From the NCBI GenBank assembly GCA_900759385.1, contig CAAEUZ010000024.1, positions 1 through 16,617 on the forward strand: DNA of 16,617 nucleotides. Reading direction: 5' to 3'. Position numbers and translations under genes: made by a program. The DNA comes from an uncultured Oscillospiraceae bacterium. Lineage in GTDB: Bacteria > Bacillota > Clostridia > Oscillospirales > Oscillospiraceae. Below are positions 1 to 6,649 of this stretch, piece by piece; positions within the stretch are counted from its first letter, which is position 1, and every line of letters begins with the position of its first letter. The notes under the pieces were generated by a model. That model saw only the letters and a program-made list of their open reading frames with translations. It searched no databases and was not told where the DNA came from.

Positions 1-32
1 ACATAAGGTTCCACCGCACCCAACGCCGGCAA

Positions 33-93
33 AAAAGCGCTTTTCTTTGGGGGTATCCCCGTTTCTTTTGGCAAGACAAAAGAAATGGGGTAC
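33..93. repeat. Nested hairpins downstream of the GNAT gene, possible terminator or dispersed repeat
   Basis: Two inverted repeats are visible. Positions 57-70 pair with 77-90 (CCCC, G.U wobble, then TTTCTTTTG against CAAAAGAAA) around the 6-nt loop GCAAGA. The stem extends through GTA 53-55 and TAC 91-93 with one bulged base. Next to it, 33-44 is a perfect palindrome, AAAAGCGCTTTT. On the minus strand the palindrome is followed by a run of T, so the pair could end transcription of the acetyltransferase gene that stops at 110. The length and AT-rich arms also look like an intergenic repeat family. The sequence alone cannot separate the two. Confidence 0.45.
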
Positions 94-109
94 AAAGGGC
101 GCAATGGCC

Positions 110-700
110 CTAATTTTTCCCCTGAAACCGCCTGTCGAACTCCTCCGCATCCTCGTCGGAGACAAAATAGACATCCGGCACGGTGAACTCACCCGTCCGG
201 CCGTAGAGCGCGCCGGGGCGCAGCTCGCAGAGGAGGAAGTGCGGCGTAACGCTCCCGGGCTCCTCCCCGCGCTCGCGTATCCCCTTCCCGCCGGCCACGA
301 CAAAGCCGCTCTTGCCGTAAAAGGCAATGTTGCCCTCAATGCAGACGCACTGTTCACCCAGCTCCCGGGCTATCTCCAGCGAGGCGTCCACCAGCTGCTT
401 GCCGTATCCGCGGCGCTGGTACTCGGGGGCAATGCTCATGGGGCCGAAGATAAGGCAGGGCAGGCTGCCGCCGCCGTCAAATTCAATGGCGGAGCGGAAG
501 TAGATGATGTGCCCGATAAGGACGCCGTCCAGCTCCATCACCAGGTCCAGCTCCGGCACGAAAGCCGCATCCGATCGCCCGCGGTGGACGATCAGATGCT
601 CGTTGCAGCCGGGCCGGTACACGTCCCAGAACGCCCCACGCACAAGGCTTTCAACGGCCGCATAGTCGCGCGCCTCTTCACGCCTTATCACAACACCCAT
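110..700 (-). CDS. GNAT family N-acetyltransferase (YhbS-like)
   Basis: This 196-residue protein has the Gcn5-related acetyltransferase fold. The acetyl-CoA-binding motif A is clear at about residues 92-104 (SIAPEYQRRGYGKQL), following a beta-strand region that contains the GPMSIAP segment. A second conserved stretch (NIAFYGKSGF, about 124-133) matches the FYxxxGF motif common in this family. The N-terminus (IRREEARDYAAVESLVRGAF) is the usual GNAT opening. GNAT enzymes transfer an acetyl group from acetyl-CoA to an amine; the substrate cannot be read from the sequence. The start is supported by GGAGGTG located inside the last codons of the upstream regulator gene, only 3 nt away, so the two are probably translationally coupled and co-transcribed. 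The protein is cytosolic, with no signal peptide or membrane segment. Confidence 0.9.
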   Translation of the reverse strand: MGVVIRREEARDYAAVESLVRGAFWDVYRPGCNEHLIVHRGRSDAAFVPELDLVMELDGVLIGHIIYFRSAIEFDGGGSLPCLIFGPMSIAPEYQRRGYGKQLVDASLEIARELGEQCVCIEGNIAFYGKSGFVVAGGKGIRERGEEPGSVTPHFLLCELRPGALYGRTGEFTVPDVYFVSDEDAEEFDRRFQGKN

Positions 701-703
701 TGT

Positions 704-1336
704 TCATTTCACCTCCAGCAATTTCTCCGCGTCCTCCGCGAAATCGCATATGATTTTATCAAGCATGGCCAGCAGCGCCGCCGCCTTCTCGCTCACCCGC
801 TCGTCGCCCTGCCGCTCCCGCAGCGCCCTCAGCCGGTCTATGGTGCGCTGGTTCAAGCCCAGCGCATTATAGTAGTCGCTCTCCAGGGCCCGCCGCGCCG
901 CCTCCGCATCCGGCTCATCAAAGCCGAGCAGGAAGTCCGGCGTGGTGCCGAAAAAGCGCGCGATGGCGCAGACCGTGTCCGCCCCGGGCGTGGTGGGGCC
1001 TCCCTTGGGCTTGAGGTACTTGCGTATTGCGGGCCTCGATACCCCTACCGCGTCGGCCAGCTCCTGAATATTGACCGGCTTGCCCTGGTCGTTATTCCCG
1101 TTCATGAGGTAAGCCAGGCGCTTGCGGAAGACATCGTTCATAGTCTCCTCGCCGTCGGTGGGCACAAACGTGTCCGACGCCTCCAGAACCCGCTCCCGCC
1201 TCTGCTTGGGCTCCTTGGCCGGCTTCGGCTCACGTGGGGGCTTCGGCTCCCTGGGCGGCTTGGGAGGCCGCTCCTTTGCCCTGCGCTCCCTGACAGGCTT
1301 CTCAGCCGCCTCTTCGGGCTTATTGTTTTCTTCCAT
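704..1336 (-). CDS. XRE-type helix-turn-helix regulator with a Pro/Lys/Arg-rich N-terminal tail
   Basis: The 210-residue protein has three parts. Residues 1-50 are a charged, proline-rich, probably disordered tail with an imperfect hexapeptide repeat (PPREPK, PPREPK, PAKEPK). Residues about 66-140 are a Cro/C1-type DNA-binding domain, with the recognition helices in IQELADAVGVSRPAIRKYL and the following TVCAIARFFGTTPDFLLGF, typical of XRE proteins. A helical tail follows (155-210). The start at 1336 has GGAGG at 1344-1348. A later methionine at residue 66 would give a bare HTH protein but lacks such support. The gene is preceded by a consensus promoter with a palindrome at the start site, which suggests autoregulation, and is followed by an acetyltransferase gene 3 nt away. 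The ligand and targets are unknown. Confidence 0.88.
   Translation of the reverse strand: MEENNKPEEAAEKPVRERRAKERPPKPPREPKPPREPKPAKEPKQRRERVLEASDTFVPTDGEETMNDVFRKRLAYLMNGNNDQGKPVNIQELADAVGVSRPAIRKYLKPKGGPTTPGADTVCAIARFFGTTPDFLLGFDEPDAEAARRALESDYYNALGLNQRTIDRLRALRERQGDERVSEKAAALLAMLDKIICDFAEDAEKLLEVK
1205..1267 (-). repeat. In-frame tandem repeat coding PPREPK-like hexapeptides
   Basis: Three successive imperfect copies of an 18-nt unit encode PPREPK, PPREPK and PAKEPK (residues about 27-44 of the XRE regulator), preceded by the related PPK. The unit is visible on the plus strand as repeated GGCTTCGGCTC-type segments. It probably forms a basic, extended linker and may vary in copy number between strains. 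Confidence 0.6.
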
Positions 1337-1354
1337 AGTGCGTCCTCCGTAAAA

Positions 1355-1368
1355 GTAACTTTAGTTAC
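1355..1368. promoter_or_regulatory. Palindrome over the regulator's transcription start, likely operator
   Basis: GTAACT-TT-AGTTAC is a perfect 6-2-6 inverted repeat. It lies immediately downstream of the -10 element of the promoter for the XRE gene and spans the expected start site near 1366. Cro/C1-type repressors bind such short dyads. Placement next to the gene of an XRE protein suggests it is that protein's own operator. Binding is inferred. Confidence 0.6.
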
Positions 1369-1372
1369 GCGT

Positions 1373-1401
1373 ATCATAGCACGGATGCGCCGCCATGTCA
1401 A
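1373..1401 (-). promoter_or_regulatory. Sigma-A promoter of the XRE-GNAT unit
   Basis: Reading the minus strand, TTGACA (1396-1401) and TATGAT (1373-1378) are separated by exactly 17 nt. This is a perfect -35 box and a one-mismatch -10 box. The XRE start codon lies 37 nt downstream of the -10 box, with GGAGG at 1344-1348. The predicted start site near 1366 falls in the 1355-1368 palindrome. Confidence 0.85.
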
Positions 1402-1442
1402 CCTCTGCCGCCGGAAACGCCCTTTATACGCAGATATGTCAA

Positions 1443-1472
1443 AACGGAGGAACCGTGGCCGGTTCCTCCGTT
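1443..1472 (-). terminator. Rho-independent terminator of the hydrogenase operon
   Basis: A perfect 13-bp inverted repeat (1443-1455 with 1460-1472, loop TGGC) lies 9 nt past the stop codon of the last hydrogenase gene. On the minus strand the stem is followed by TTTT (stem and tract share the last T residues). The T-tract is short but the stem is strong. No other gene lies between it and the next promoter, which supports it as the operon's end. Confidence 0.75.
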
Positions 1473-1481
1473 GGGGCAGTT

Positions 1482-2105
1482 TTACATGATGATGCAGTGC
1501 TTGGGGCAGACCTCGTGGCAGGTGCCGCAGCCTATGCACTTGTCCTCGTCAAGCTTCCAGATCTTCTCCTTGCGGTCAACCGTGATAGCTCCGGCAGGGC
1601 ATTTCTTGGCGCAGAGCGTACAGTACACGCACTTGCTCGGGTCGCTGACGGGCAGCCCGTCGTCGCGCGGCTGCACGGCCGGGGCCTCCGGCTCCGCAGC
1701 GCAGGCATCAGCCGCCGGGGCGGCCGGCTTCTTGGGCGCGGGCTTTTTCTTGAGGTAGGTGCCCTCGACCACGAGTTCGCTCTCGTCGCGCGCTACCATG
1801 TGGTAGTCCGTCGTGAGCTCGATGGCGTTCTTGACGCAGAAATCGGCGCAGTTGGCGCAGAAGGTGCAGCTGCCGAGGAAGAAGCGGCGGGTAATGAGCT
1901 GGCCCTCCTCCGTGTCCACGGCTGTGGTGCTGATGGCGCCTCCGGCGCAAACGCGCTCGCACATGCCGCAGGAGATACACCTGTCCGCGTGGAACACTAT
2001 GCGCCCGCGGTAGCCCTCCGGGGCCGGCGCGTCAACGGCCGGATACTTCTCCGTGCTCGGCTTTGAGAAAAGCTGCTGCACGGCCTCCTTGATAAAAGGC
2101 AGCAT
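1482..2105 (-). CDS. mbhN: Hydrogenase iron-sulfur subunit, MbhN/EchF-like, with an extra C-terminal 2[4Fe-4S] ferredoxin domain
   Basis: This 207-residue subunit carries the electron wire between ferredoxin and the small subunit of the hydrogenase. The N-terminal half has two CxxCxxCxxxC motifs (Cys 43/46/49/53 and 80/83/86/90), as in MbhN, EchF and NuoI. In these two motifs the usual proline after the fourth cysteine is replaced (CAGG and CVKN). A Lys/Pro/Ala-rich linker (about 118-148) then leads to a second domain with two classical CxxCxxCxxxCP motifs (Cys 159/162/165/169 and 190/193/196/200). The family member in Pyrococcus has only two clusters and about 140 residues, so four clusters is an enlargement. 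The gene starts within a TAATG overlap with mbhJ and is the last gene before the terminator. The MbhN assignment rests on operon context and motif type. Confidence 0.88.
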   Translation of the reverse strand: MLPFIKEAVQQLFSKPSTEKYPAVDAPAPEGYRGRIVFHADRCISCGMCERVCAGGAISTTAVDTEEGQLITRRFFLGSCTFCANCADFCVKNAIELTTDYHMVARDESELVVEGTYLKKKPAPKKPAAPAADACAAEPEAPAVQPRDDGLPVSDPSKCVYCTLCAKKCPAGAITVDRKEKIWKLDEDKCIGCGTCHEVCPKHCIIM

Positions 2106-2548
2106 TACTTCTTCGCCTCCCTCTTCTCTTTGAGTATCTTCGCCGCGAGCGCAAGGCCGTCAATGATGGCCTCCGGCTTGGGGGCGCAGCCCGCGATGGA
2201 GACGTCTATGGGCACGTACTTGTCCAGCGGCCCGGCAACCGAATAGCTGCCCTTGAACACGTTGCAGCTGCGCGGGCAGGAGCCCAGTGTGACGATGACG
2301 CGCGGCTCCGGCACCTGCTCTATGGTGCGCAGCACGCGGTCCAGGCTCTGCACGGTGACGGGGCCGGAGACCACGACGATGTCCGCGTGCCTCGGCGTGC
2401 CCGCGAGCTTGAAGCCCAGGCGCTCGGCGTCGTAGCGCGGCGTGAGCACGGCCACCAGCTCGATGTCGCAGCCGTTGCAGCTGCCGGCGTTGATGTGGTA
2501 GAGCCAGGGCGACTTTGCGGCGGCGTTATCTATGAGTTTTTTGAACAT
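2105..2548 (-). CDS. mbhJ: [NiFe] hydrogenase small subunit, MbhJ/NuoB-like
   Basis: The small subunit holds the [4Fe-4S] cluster nearest the Ni-Fe site and passes electrons to the large subunit. At 147 residues it has the short form typical of group 4 enzymes, without the extra domain of uptake hydrogenases and without a Tat signal. Cluster ligands are visible: Cys24 and Cys27 in GSCNGCDIE, Cys91 in LGSCPRSC, and Cys121 in AGCAPKPEAI, which corresponds to the usual GCPP-P motif. The CNGCDIE sequence is characteristic of group 4 hydrogenases and of NuoB relatives. The ribosome site is AAGGAGG before an ATG at 2548. The gene overlaps mbhN by one nucleotide and follows mbhM after 12 nt. Unlike in Pyrococcus, it lies far from mbhL. 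Confidence 0.93.
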   Translation of the reverse strand: MFKKLIDNAAAKSPWLYHINAGSCNGCDIELVAVLTPRYDAERLGFKLAGTPRHADIVVVSGPVTVQSLDRVLRTIEQVPEPRVIVTLGSCPRSCNVFKGSYSVAGPLDKYVPIDVSIAGCAPKPEAIIDGLALAAKILKEKREAKK

Positions 2549-2560
2549 ATTACCGCCTCC

Positions 2561-3523
2561 TTAGCAGAACCAGACCAGCAGCAGGCTCAGGAGCGCACAG
2601 CCGCTGACAAAGGTCCAGAAGAACTTGAAGAGCTGCTCCACCCTGAAGCGGGCCGTGATGGCGTGCAGCAGTGTCATGCAGACCAGAGTGACCACGGTGC
2701 AGAAAACCAGCGTGATAATGACGTCCAGCCAGAGCATGCCCGTAGTGATGCCGCCGAGGAACAGCGCACAGAAGAGCGCAGTCATGACGAACATCTTGAT
2801 GGCGTGGCTGAGCTTGAACACCGCCAGGGGCGCGCCGGAGTACTCGGCCAGCGGGCCCTCGCAGATCTCCGTCTCGGCCTCGCCCACGTCGAAGGGGTGC
2901 TGGCCCACCTCGCAGGGGATGACCAGCAGCATGGCCACCGCCGCAGGTATGAGCCTCCAGTCGAAGAGGAACGGCCCGGTGAGATACTGCACCAGGGTTA
3001 TCTGGCCCAGCGAGAAGGTCACGCCGCCGTAGAGCTCCGCGGCCGCGCGGCCCACAGCCAGCAGCACCAGTATGAGCGGGAGCTCGTAGCTCATGACGGA
3101 CACCATCGTGCGCGAGGCGCCCACGCCCGCGTAGGGCGAACCGGAGGCGCTGCCGCCGAGGATGATGGACAGCGTGGGGATGGTGAGCAGGTAGAGCACG
3201 ACCACCACGTCGCCGCCCGCGGAGAATGCCTGCAGGCCGCCGATGGGTATGAACAGCACGGTGACGATGAGGCTGGCCAGGCCCACATAGGGGGCCGCCA
3301 GATACATGCCGCGGGAAGCGGCGGCGGGGACTATCGTCTCCTTGCCCAGCAGCTTGAAGAAGTCCCAGGCCGGCTGGAGGATGCCCGGGCCCTTGCGCTT
3401 CTGCATCCTCGCCACGACCTTGCGGTCAACTCCGGCGAGCCACAGTCCGAACACGCAGGTGAAGAGCGCGCCGGGGAATATGAGGATGTAAACCGCGTAG
3501 ATTACAATGTCCATTATATCCAT
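2561..3523 (-). CDS. mbhM: Membrane anchor subunit, MbhM/NuoH/HycD-like
   Basis: The 320-residue integral membrane protein belongs to the NuoH (complex I subunit 1) family. It anchors the peripheral hydrogenase arm and couples electron transfer to ion movement. Family motifs are clear: RKVVARMQKRKGPGILQP near residues 34-51 followed by DFFKLLGKE, and the loop FDVGEAETEICEGPLAEYSG near residue 215-235, which holds the conserved acidic residues of the coupling channel. About eight hydrophobic segments can be counted. The start is supported by GAGGAGG upstream of 3523. The gene sits 12 nt after mbhH and 12 nt before mbhJ. Confidence 0.94.
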   Translation of the reverse strand: MDIMDIVIYAVYILIFPGALFTCVFGLWLAGVDRKVVARMQKRKGPGILQPAWDFFKLLGKETIVPAAASRGMYLAAPYVGLASLIVTVLFIPIGGLQAFSAGGDVVVVLYLLTIPTLSIILGGSASGSPYAGVGASRTMVSVMSYELPLILVLLAVGRAAAELYGGVTFSLGQITLVQYLTGPFLFDWRLIPAAVAMLLVIPCEVGQHPFDVGEAETEICEGPLAEYSGAPLAVFKLSHAIKMFVMTALFCALFLGGITTGMLWLDVIITLVFCTVVTLVCMTLLHAITARFRVEQLFKFFWTFVSGCALLSLLLVWFC

Positions 3524-3535
3524 GTCCAGCCCTCC

Positions 3536-5449
3536 TCACATAAAGATGAAGCAGTACGCTATGATGGCCGCCAGCGCGGTGACGCCCCAGAGCACATAGT
3601 CATTGGTGACGCCCGTGTGCGCCCTGCTCATGAAGCCGAGATAGCGGCGCATGCTGTGCTTGAAGCCCCAGAAGAGGTCCCCGCCGGAGATGTGGCTGTA
3701 CTCGGCCGCCTCGCCGCCAAAGAACACGGCGTGCTTGCTGTCGTCCTCGCAGGTGACGGTGCGGTTGCTACGTCCCGTGAGCGAGATGAGGAACACGGCC
3801 AGGAGCACGATGACGAAGAGTATCAGCCAGCTGAGCGGGCTCCAGGCGCCTATGCTGACCAGCTGCCCGTTCATGAGCGGGGCGGTGCTGGCCAGGTGCT
3901 CCGACGCATAGCCGGCGCCCATGGCGCTGTCGATATAGGGCACGGTGTTGTACACCGCGTTTGTGGCGGGGATGATGATGTAGTTGAGCATCACGTTCGG
4001 GAAGAGGCCGGTGAACACGCAGAGCGCGGCCAGTATCCACATCGGTATGCGCATGCCCAGCGGCGGGTCCTTGGCGTTCTCCAGCACCGGATTGGACTGC
4101 CCGAAGAACACGCTGTGCCCAACCTTGATGAAGCTGGCCAGGGTCAGCACGCTGGTGACCACGCAGATGACCGTGACCAGCGCGTAGCCGATCGAGCCCG
4201 TCTCCGCCGCCTTTTCAAATGTCGCCTGGTAGACGAGCCACTTGGAGTAGAAGCCGTTGAACGGCGGTATGCCGCTGATGGAAAACGCGCCTATCAGGAA
4301 GAGTATGGTCGTCTTGGGCATCTTCCGCGCCAGGCCGCCCAGGTTCTCCAGGTAGGTGGTACCGGTGGCGTAGAGCACGCTGCCGGCCGTGAGGAAGAGC
4401 AGCCCCTTGAAGAGCGTGTGGTTGATGGCGTGGTAGAGCCCGCCCGCTATGCCCAGCGCGGTGCACAGGCCCAGGCTGGTGAGTATGTAGCCGATCTGGC
4501 TGATGGAGTGGAAGGCCAGCAGGCGCTTGAAGTCGTGCTGGTTGAGCGCCATGGTGACGCAGACAAACATGCTCAGGCAGCCTATGAAGACCACCATGGT
4601 CTGTACGCTGGTGAGGCCCATGGTGCGGAAGAGGAAGTAGCAGACCCTAATAATGCCGTAGACGCCGGTCTTGGTGAACACGCCGGAGATGAGCACCGAG
4701 ACGCTGCTCGGGGCCGCGCCGTGCGCGTCCGCCGCGATGGGGTGGAAGGGGAACATGAAGCTCTTGCAGCCGAAGCCCGCGAAGAGCAGGGCGAAGGCCA
4801 GGATCATGGTGGGGTTCATGTTGCCGGGCAGGATGGCGCTTATCTGCGCCAGGTTCAGCGTGTGGCACTGCGCATAGACCAGCGCGGTGCCCAGGAGGGC
4901 ACAGGTGGAACCGATGGAGCCGACAACGAGGTACTTGAAGGCGGCCTCGCGCGCGTTGGGGTTCCAGGTGCGGAAGGCGGTCAGGCCCACGGCCGCGAAG
5001 GTCATGACCTCCAGCATGACATAGATGTTGAAGAGGTCGCCGGAGAGCACTATGCCCAGCACGCCGCCGGAGAGCATCAGGTATAGCGTGAAATAGCTCC
5101 CGCGCGCGTCGTCCTGCTTCAGGTACTGGTAGGAGTAGATGCAAGAGCAGGCCACGGCGATGGTGATGAGCAGCCCGAAGAACAGGCTCAGCGCGTCCAC
5201 CTCGATGGCGATACCGATGGCGTAGCCCTCTACGGGCTCCCAGTTGCCCATCCAGTAGACGATTATCTCCCCGTCTATCATGACGGGCTTTATGAGCAGG
5301 CACAGCAGCGTGAGCGGGATAAGAACGGCTATGCCGGCGATAACGTTGCGGGCCTTCTCGTGCCTGCCCACGAGGGTCACCAGGAAGGCCCCGACGAAGA
5401 GGGTCATGATGGCGATGACCGGGAAGTGCATATAGACGTCGTATGTCAT
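3536..5449 (-). CDS. mbhH: Antiporter-like ion-translocating subunit MbhH/MrpD (NuoL/M/N family), with C-terminal MbhI-like extension
   Basis: A 637-residue polytopic protein of the proton-antiporter (NuoL/M/N, MrpD) family. It shows the transmembrane glutamate segment NIYVMLEVMTFAAVGLTAF (Glu147), the lysine segment GFGCKSFMFPFHP (Lys229), AINHTLFKGLLFLTAGS near 341-357 and GIPPFNGFYSKW near 393-404. These residues line the ion pathway in relatives. MrpD and archaeal MbhH are about 500 residues. Here residues past about 505 add a membrane helix (539-559), a charged loop, an amphipathic stretch (about 590-608) and a final helix (617-636), an arrangement resembling the separate MbhI subunit or the lateral helix of NuoL. 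The gene overlaps mbhG by 4 nt (ATGA), with AAGGAGG as ribosome site. Confidence 0.94.
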   Translation of the reverse strand: MTYDVYMHFPVIAIMTLFVGAFLVTLVGRHEKARNVIAGIAVLIPLTLLCLLIKPVMIDGEIIVYWMGNWEPVEGYAIGIAIEVDALSLFFGLLITIAVACSCIYSYQYLKQDDARGSYFTLYLMLSGGVLGIVLSGDLFNIYVMLEVMTFAAVGLTAFRTWNPNAREAAFKYLVVGSIGSTCALLGTALVYAQCHTLNLAQISAILPGNMNPTMILAFALLFAGFGCKSFMFPFHPIAADAHGAAPSSVSVLISGVFTKTGVYGIIRVCYFLFRTMGLTSVQTMVVFIGCLSMFVCVTMALNQHDFKRLLAFHSISQIGYILTSLGLCTALGIAGGLYHAINHTLFKGLLFLTAGSVLYATGTTYLENLGGLARKMPKTTILFLIGAFSISGIPPFNGFYSKWLVYQATFEKAAETGSIGYALVTVICVVTSVLTLASFIKVGHSVFFGQSNPVLENAKDPPLGMRIPMWILAALCVFTGLFPNVMLNYIIIPATNAVYNTVPYIDSAMGAGYASEHLASTAPLMNGQLVSIGAWSPLSWLILFVIVLLAVFLISLTGRSNRTVTCEDDSKHAVFFGGEAAEYSHISGGDLFWGFKHSMRRYLGFMSRAHTGVTNDYVLWGVTALAAIIAYCFIFM

Positions 5450-5796
5450 CCGTGCAGCCTCCTTATCTCGTGCGCGTCAACCGTGCCGTACTCCTTGTAG
5501 ATACGCACGCACAGCGCCAGGGCCATGGCCGTAACGCAGGCGCCTATGACTATGCTGGTAAGCGTCAGCGCCTGGGGTACGGGGTCGACAAAGTACATGC
5601 CGCTGGTCAGCTCGCCGAAGGTGAATATGGGCGCGGTGCCACCCTCGTTGAAGCCGACGGAGACTATCATCAGGTTGAGGCCGTAATCCACGATGCCCAT
5701 GCCCACGACTATTTTGATGATGTCGCGCTTGGTTATCATGGCGTAGAAGCCGATGACAATGAGGGCTATGGCCCCGATATAATTGGCCAGCATCAT
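5446..5796 (-). CDS. mbhG: Mrp-type antiporter subunit C, MbhG/NuoK-like
   Basis: This 116-residue protein belongs to the MnhC/MrpC family, the Mrp counterpart of NuoK. Three hydrophobic helices are visible (about 4-22, 27-48 and 75-98). The typical segment DPVPQALTLTSIVIGACVTA precedes the third helix and is a strong family signature. It forms part of the ion-conducting membrane arm next to MbhH. The start ATG at 5796 overlaps the mbhF stop by 4 nt and is preceded by AGGAAGGGGG. A second ATG immediately follows and could also serve. The C-terminal tail (IYKEYGTVDAHEIRRLHG) is cytosolic. Confidence 0.93.
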   Translation of the reverse strand: MMLANYIGAIALIVIGFYAMITKRDIIKIVVGMGIVDYGLNLMIVSVGFNEGGTAPIFTFGELTSGMYFVDPVPQALTLTSIVIGACVTAMALALCVRIYKEYGTVDAHEIRRLHG

Positions 5797-6302
5797 TTGG
5801 ACGCGCCCCCTTCCTCGTGCTCGGTGGTGGTGATGGTGCCGTCGTGCTCGTCGTCCTCACCCGTCGCCAGCAGGGCGATGATGAGCAGCAGCAGGAAGCC
5901 CACGCCGGTCAGGACCTTGAAGCCGACGGAGTAGTTCATAAGCGAGATGGTGCCCGCGCTCCAGAGGTCGCCTATGTCGCCGCTGTTCCAGAGCACGTTG
6001 CGGCAGAAATTGTAGCCGCAGAAGATGCCCAGCAGGGCGAAGAACACATAGGCCAGGGCGCCTATGGCCTCCAGCTTGTGCATGCGCTCCATGTTCAGCG
6101 CCGTGGCCACGCCGCGGAAACCGTATCCCAGGTAGAGCAGCAGCACGCCGCTGGCGGCCAGGACGCCGCCCTGGAAGCCGCCGCCGGGGCTGATGTTGCC
6201 GTGCAGGATGACATAGAAGCCCAGCACCAGCGCTATGGGCAGGTAGCTGTCCGCAAGGGAGCGGACAATGAGGTCATCTCGCTGCCAGTTTTTCTTGTTC
6301 AT
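5793..6302 (-). CDS. mbhF: Mrp-type antiporter subunit B (MnhB domain), MbhF
   Basis: The protein (169 residues from the start used here) has an MnhB domain. It shows the hallmark loop HGNISPGGGFQGGVLAASG near residues 39-57 and four hydrophobic helices (about 19-37, 48-66, 80-98 and 125-146). A short acidic, cytosolic tail rich in Asp, Glu and Thr follows. In Mrp and Mbh complexes this subunit builds the sodium/proton-conducting part of the membrane arm. I chose ATG at 6302 (MNKKNWQRDD) because it forms the same ATGA overlap with the previous gene as its neighbours do and has GGGAGGG at a good distance. An upstream ATG at 6317 would add five residues but lies on top of that ribosome site. 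Confidence 0.92.
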   Translation of the reverse strand: MNKKNWQRDDLIVRSLADSYLPIALVLGFYVILHGNISPGGGFQGGVLAASGVLLLYLGYGFRGVATALNMERMHKLEAIGALAYVFFALLGIFCGYNFCRNVLWNSGDIGDLWSAGTISLMNYSVGFKVLTGVGFLLLLIIALLATGEDDEHDGTITTTEHEEGGASK

Positions 6303-6649
6303 TTGCCGCCCTCCCATCTGTCACGCTTACGGCGCAATATGACGGTGGCGCCGGTGATGGCGATGAGCAGGACGAAGCTCTCACCCAGCGTGTCGTAGCC
6401 GCGGAAGTCGAAGACTATGGCGGTGACGTTGTTCACGGCCTGGGTAGTGGCCAGGTTCTCCTCCACCATGATGGCCGCCACGCCGTCCGGGTCGGAGGTA
6501 TCGTAATCCTGCGGGTTCTGCTGCAGCTCGTAGACGTCAGTGCCGCGCCCGTCATAGGTGATGGGGATCTCCCGCTGCATGTAGACAACGGCATAGACGC
6601 CGACGCAGAGGATAATTATGAGCGATATGGCCGCAATAAGCCTTTTCAT
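6299..6649 (-). CDS. mbhE: Mbh subunit E (MrpA C-terminal-like)
   Basis: The 116-residue protein begins with a hydrophobic helix (about 4-24) and has an extracytoplasmic loop rich in Asp, Thr and Gln. The conserved stretch NNVTAIVFDFRGYDTLGES (about 73-91) leads into a second helix and a basic end (RRKRDRWEGGK). The N-V-T-AI-FD-R--DTLGE pattern is the signature of the MrpA C-terminal segment, which is a separate subunit (MbhE) in Mbh complexes. I start it at ATG 6649 because it gives the ATGA overlap with mbhD; a much longer in-frame extension upstream reads through mbhD in another frame and is not protein-like. It overlaps mbhF by 4 nt. Confidence 0.9.
   Translation of the reverse strand: MKRLIAAISLIIILCVGVYAVVYMQREIPITYDGRGTDVYELQQNPQDYDTSDPDGVAAIMVEENLATTQAVNNVTAIVFDFRGYDTLGESFVLLIAITGATVILRRKRDRWEGGK

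Noticed and set aside
1437..1442. A second TTGACA on the minus strand next to the terminator stem
   Set aside because: No -10 box lies 16-18 nt downstream; the TATAAA nearby is only 8 nt away.
2387..5086. An open frame of 899 codons on the plus strand, opposite mbhJ, mbhM and mbhH
   Set aside because: It is the antisense shadow of GC-rich membrane protein genes. It is extremely rich in His, Glu, Arg and Ala, has no domain I recognise and no ribosome site, and the minus-strand genes have clear family motifs. The same applies to the long plus-strand frames at 47-1489, 7585-8952 and 12862-14577.
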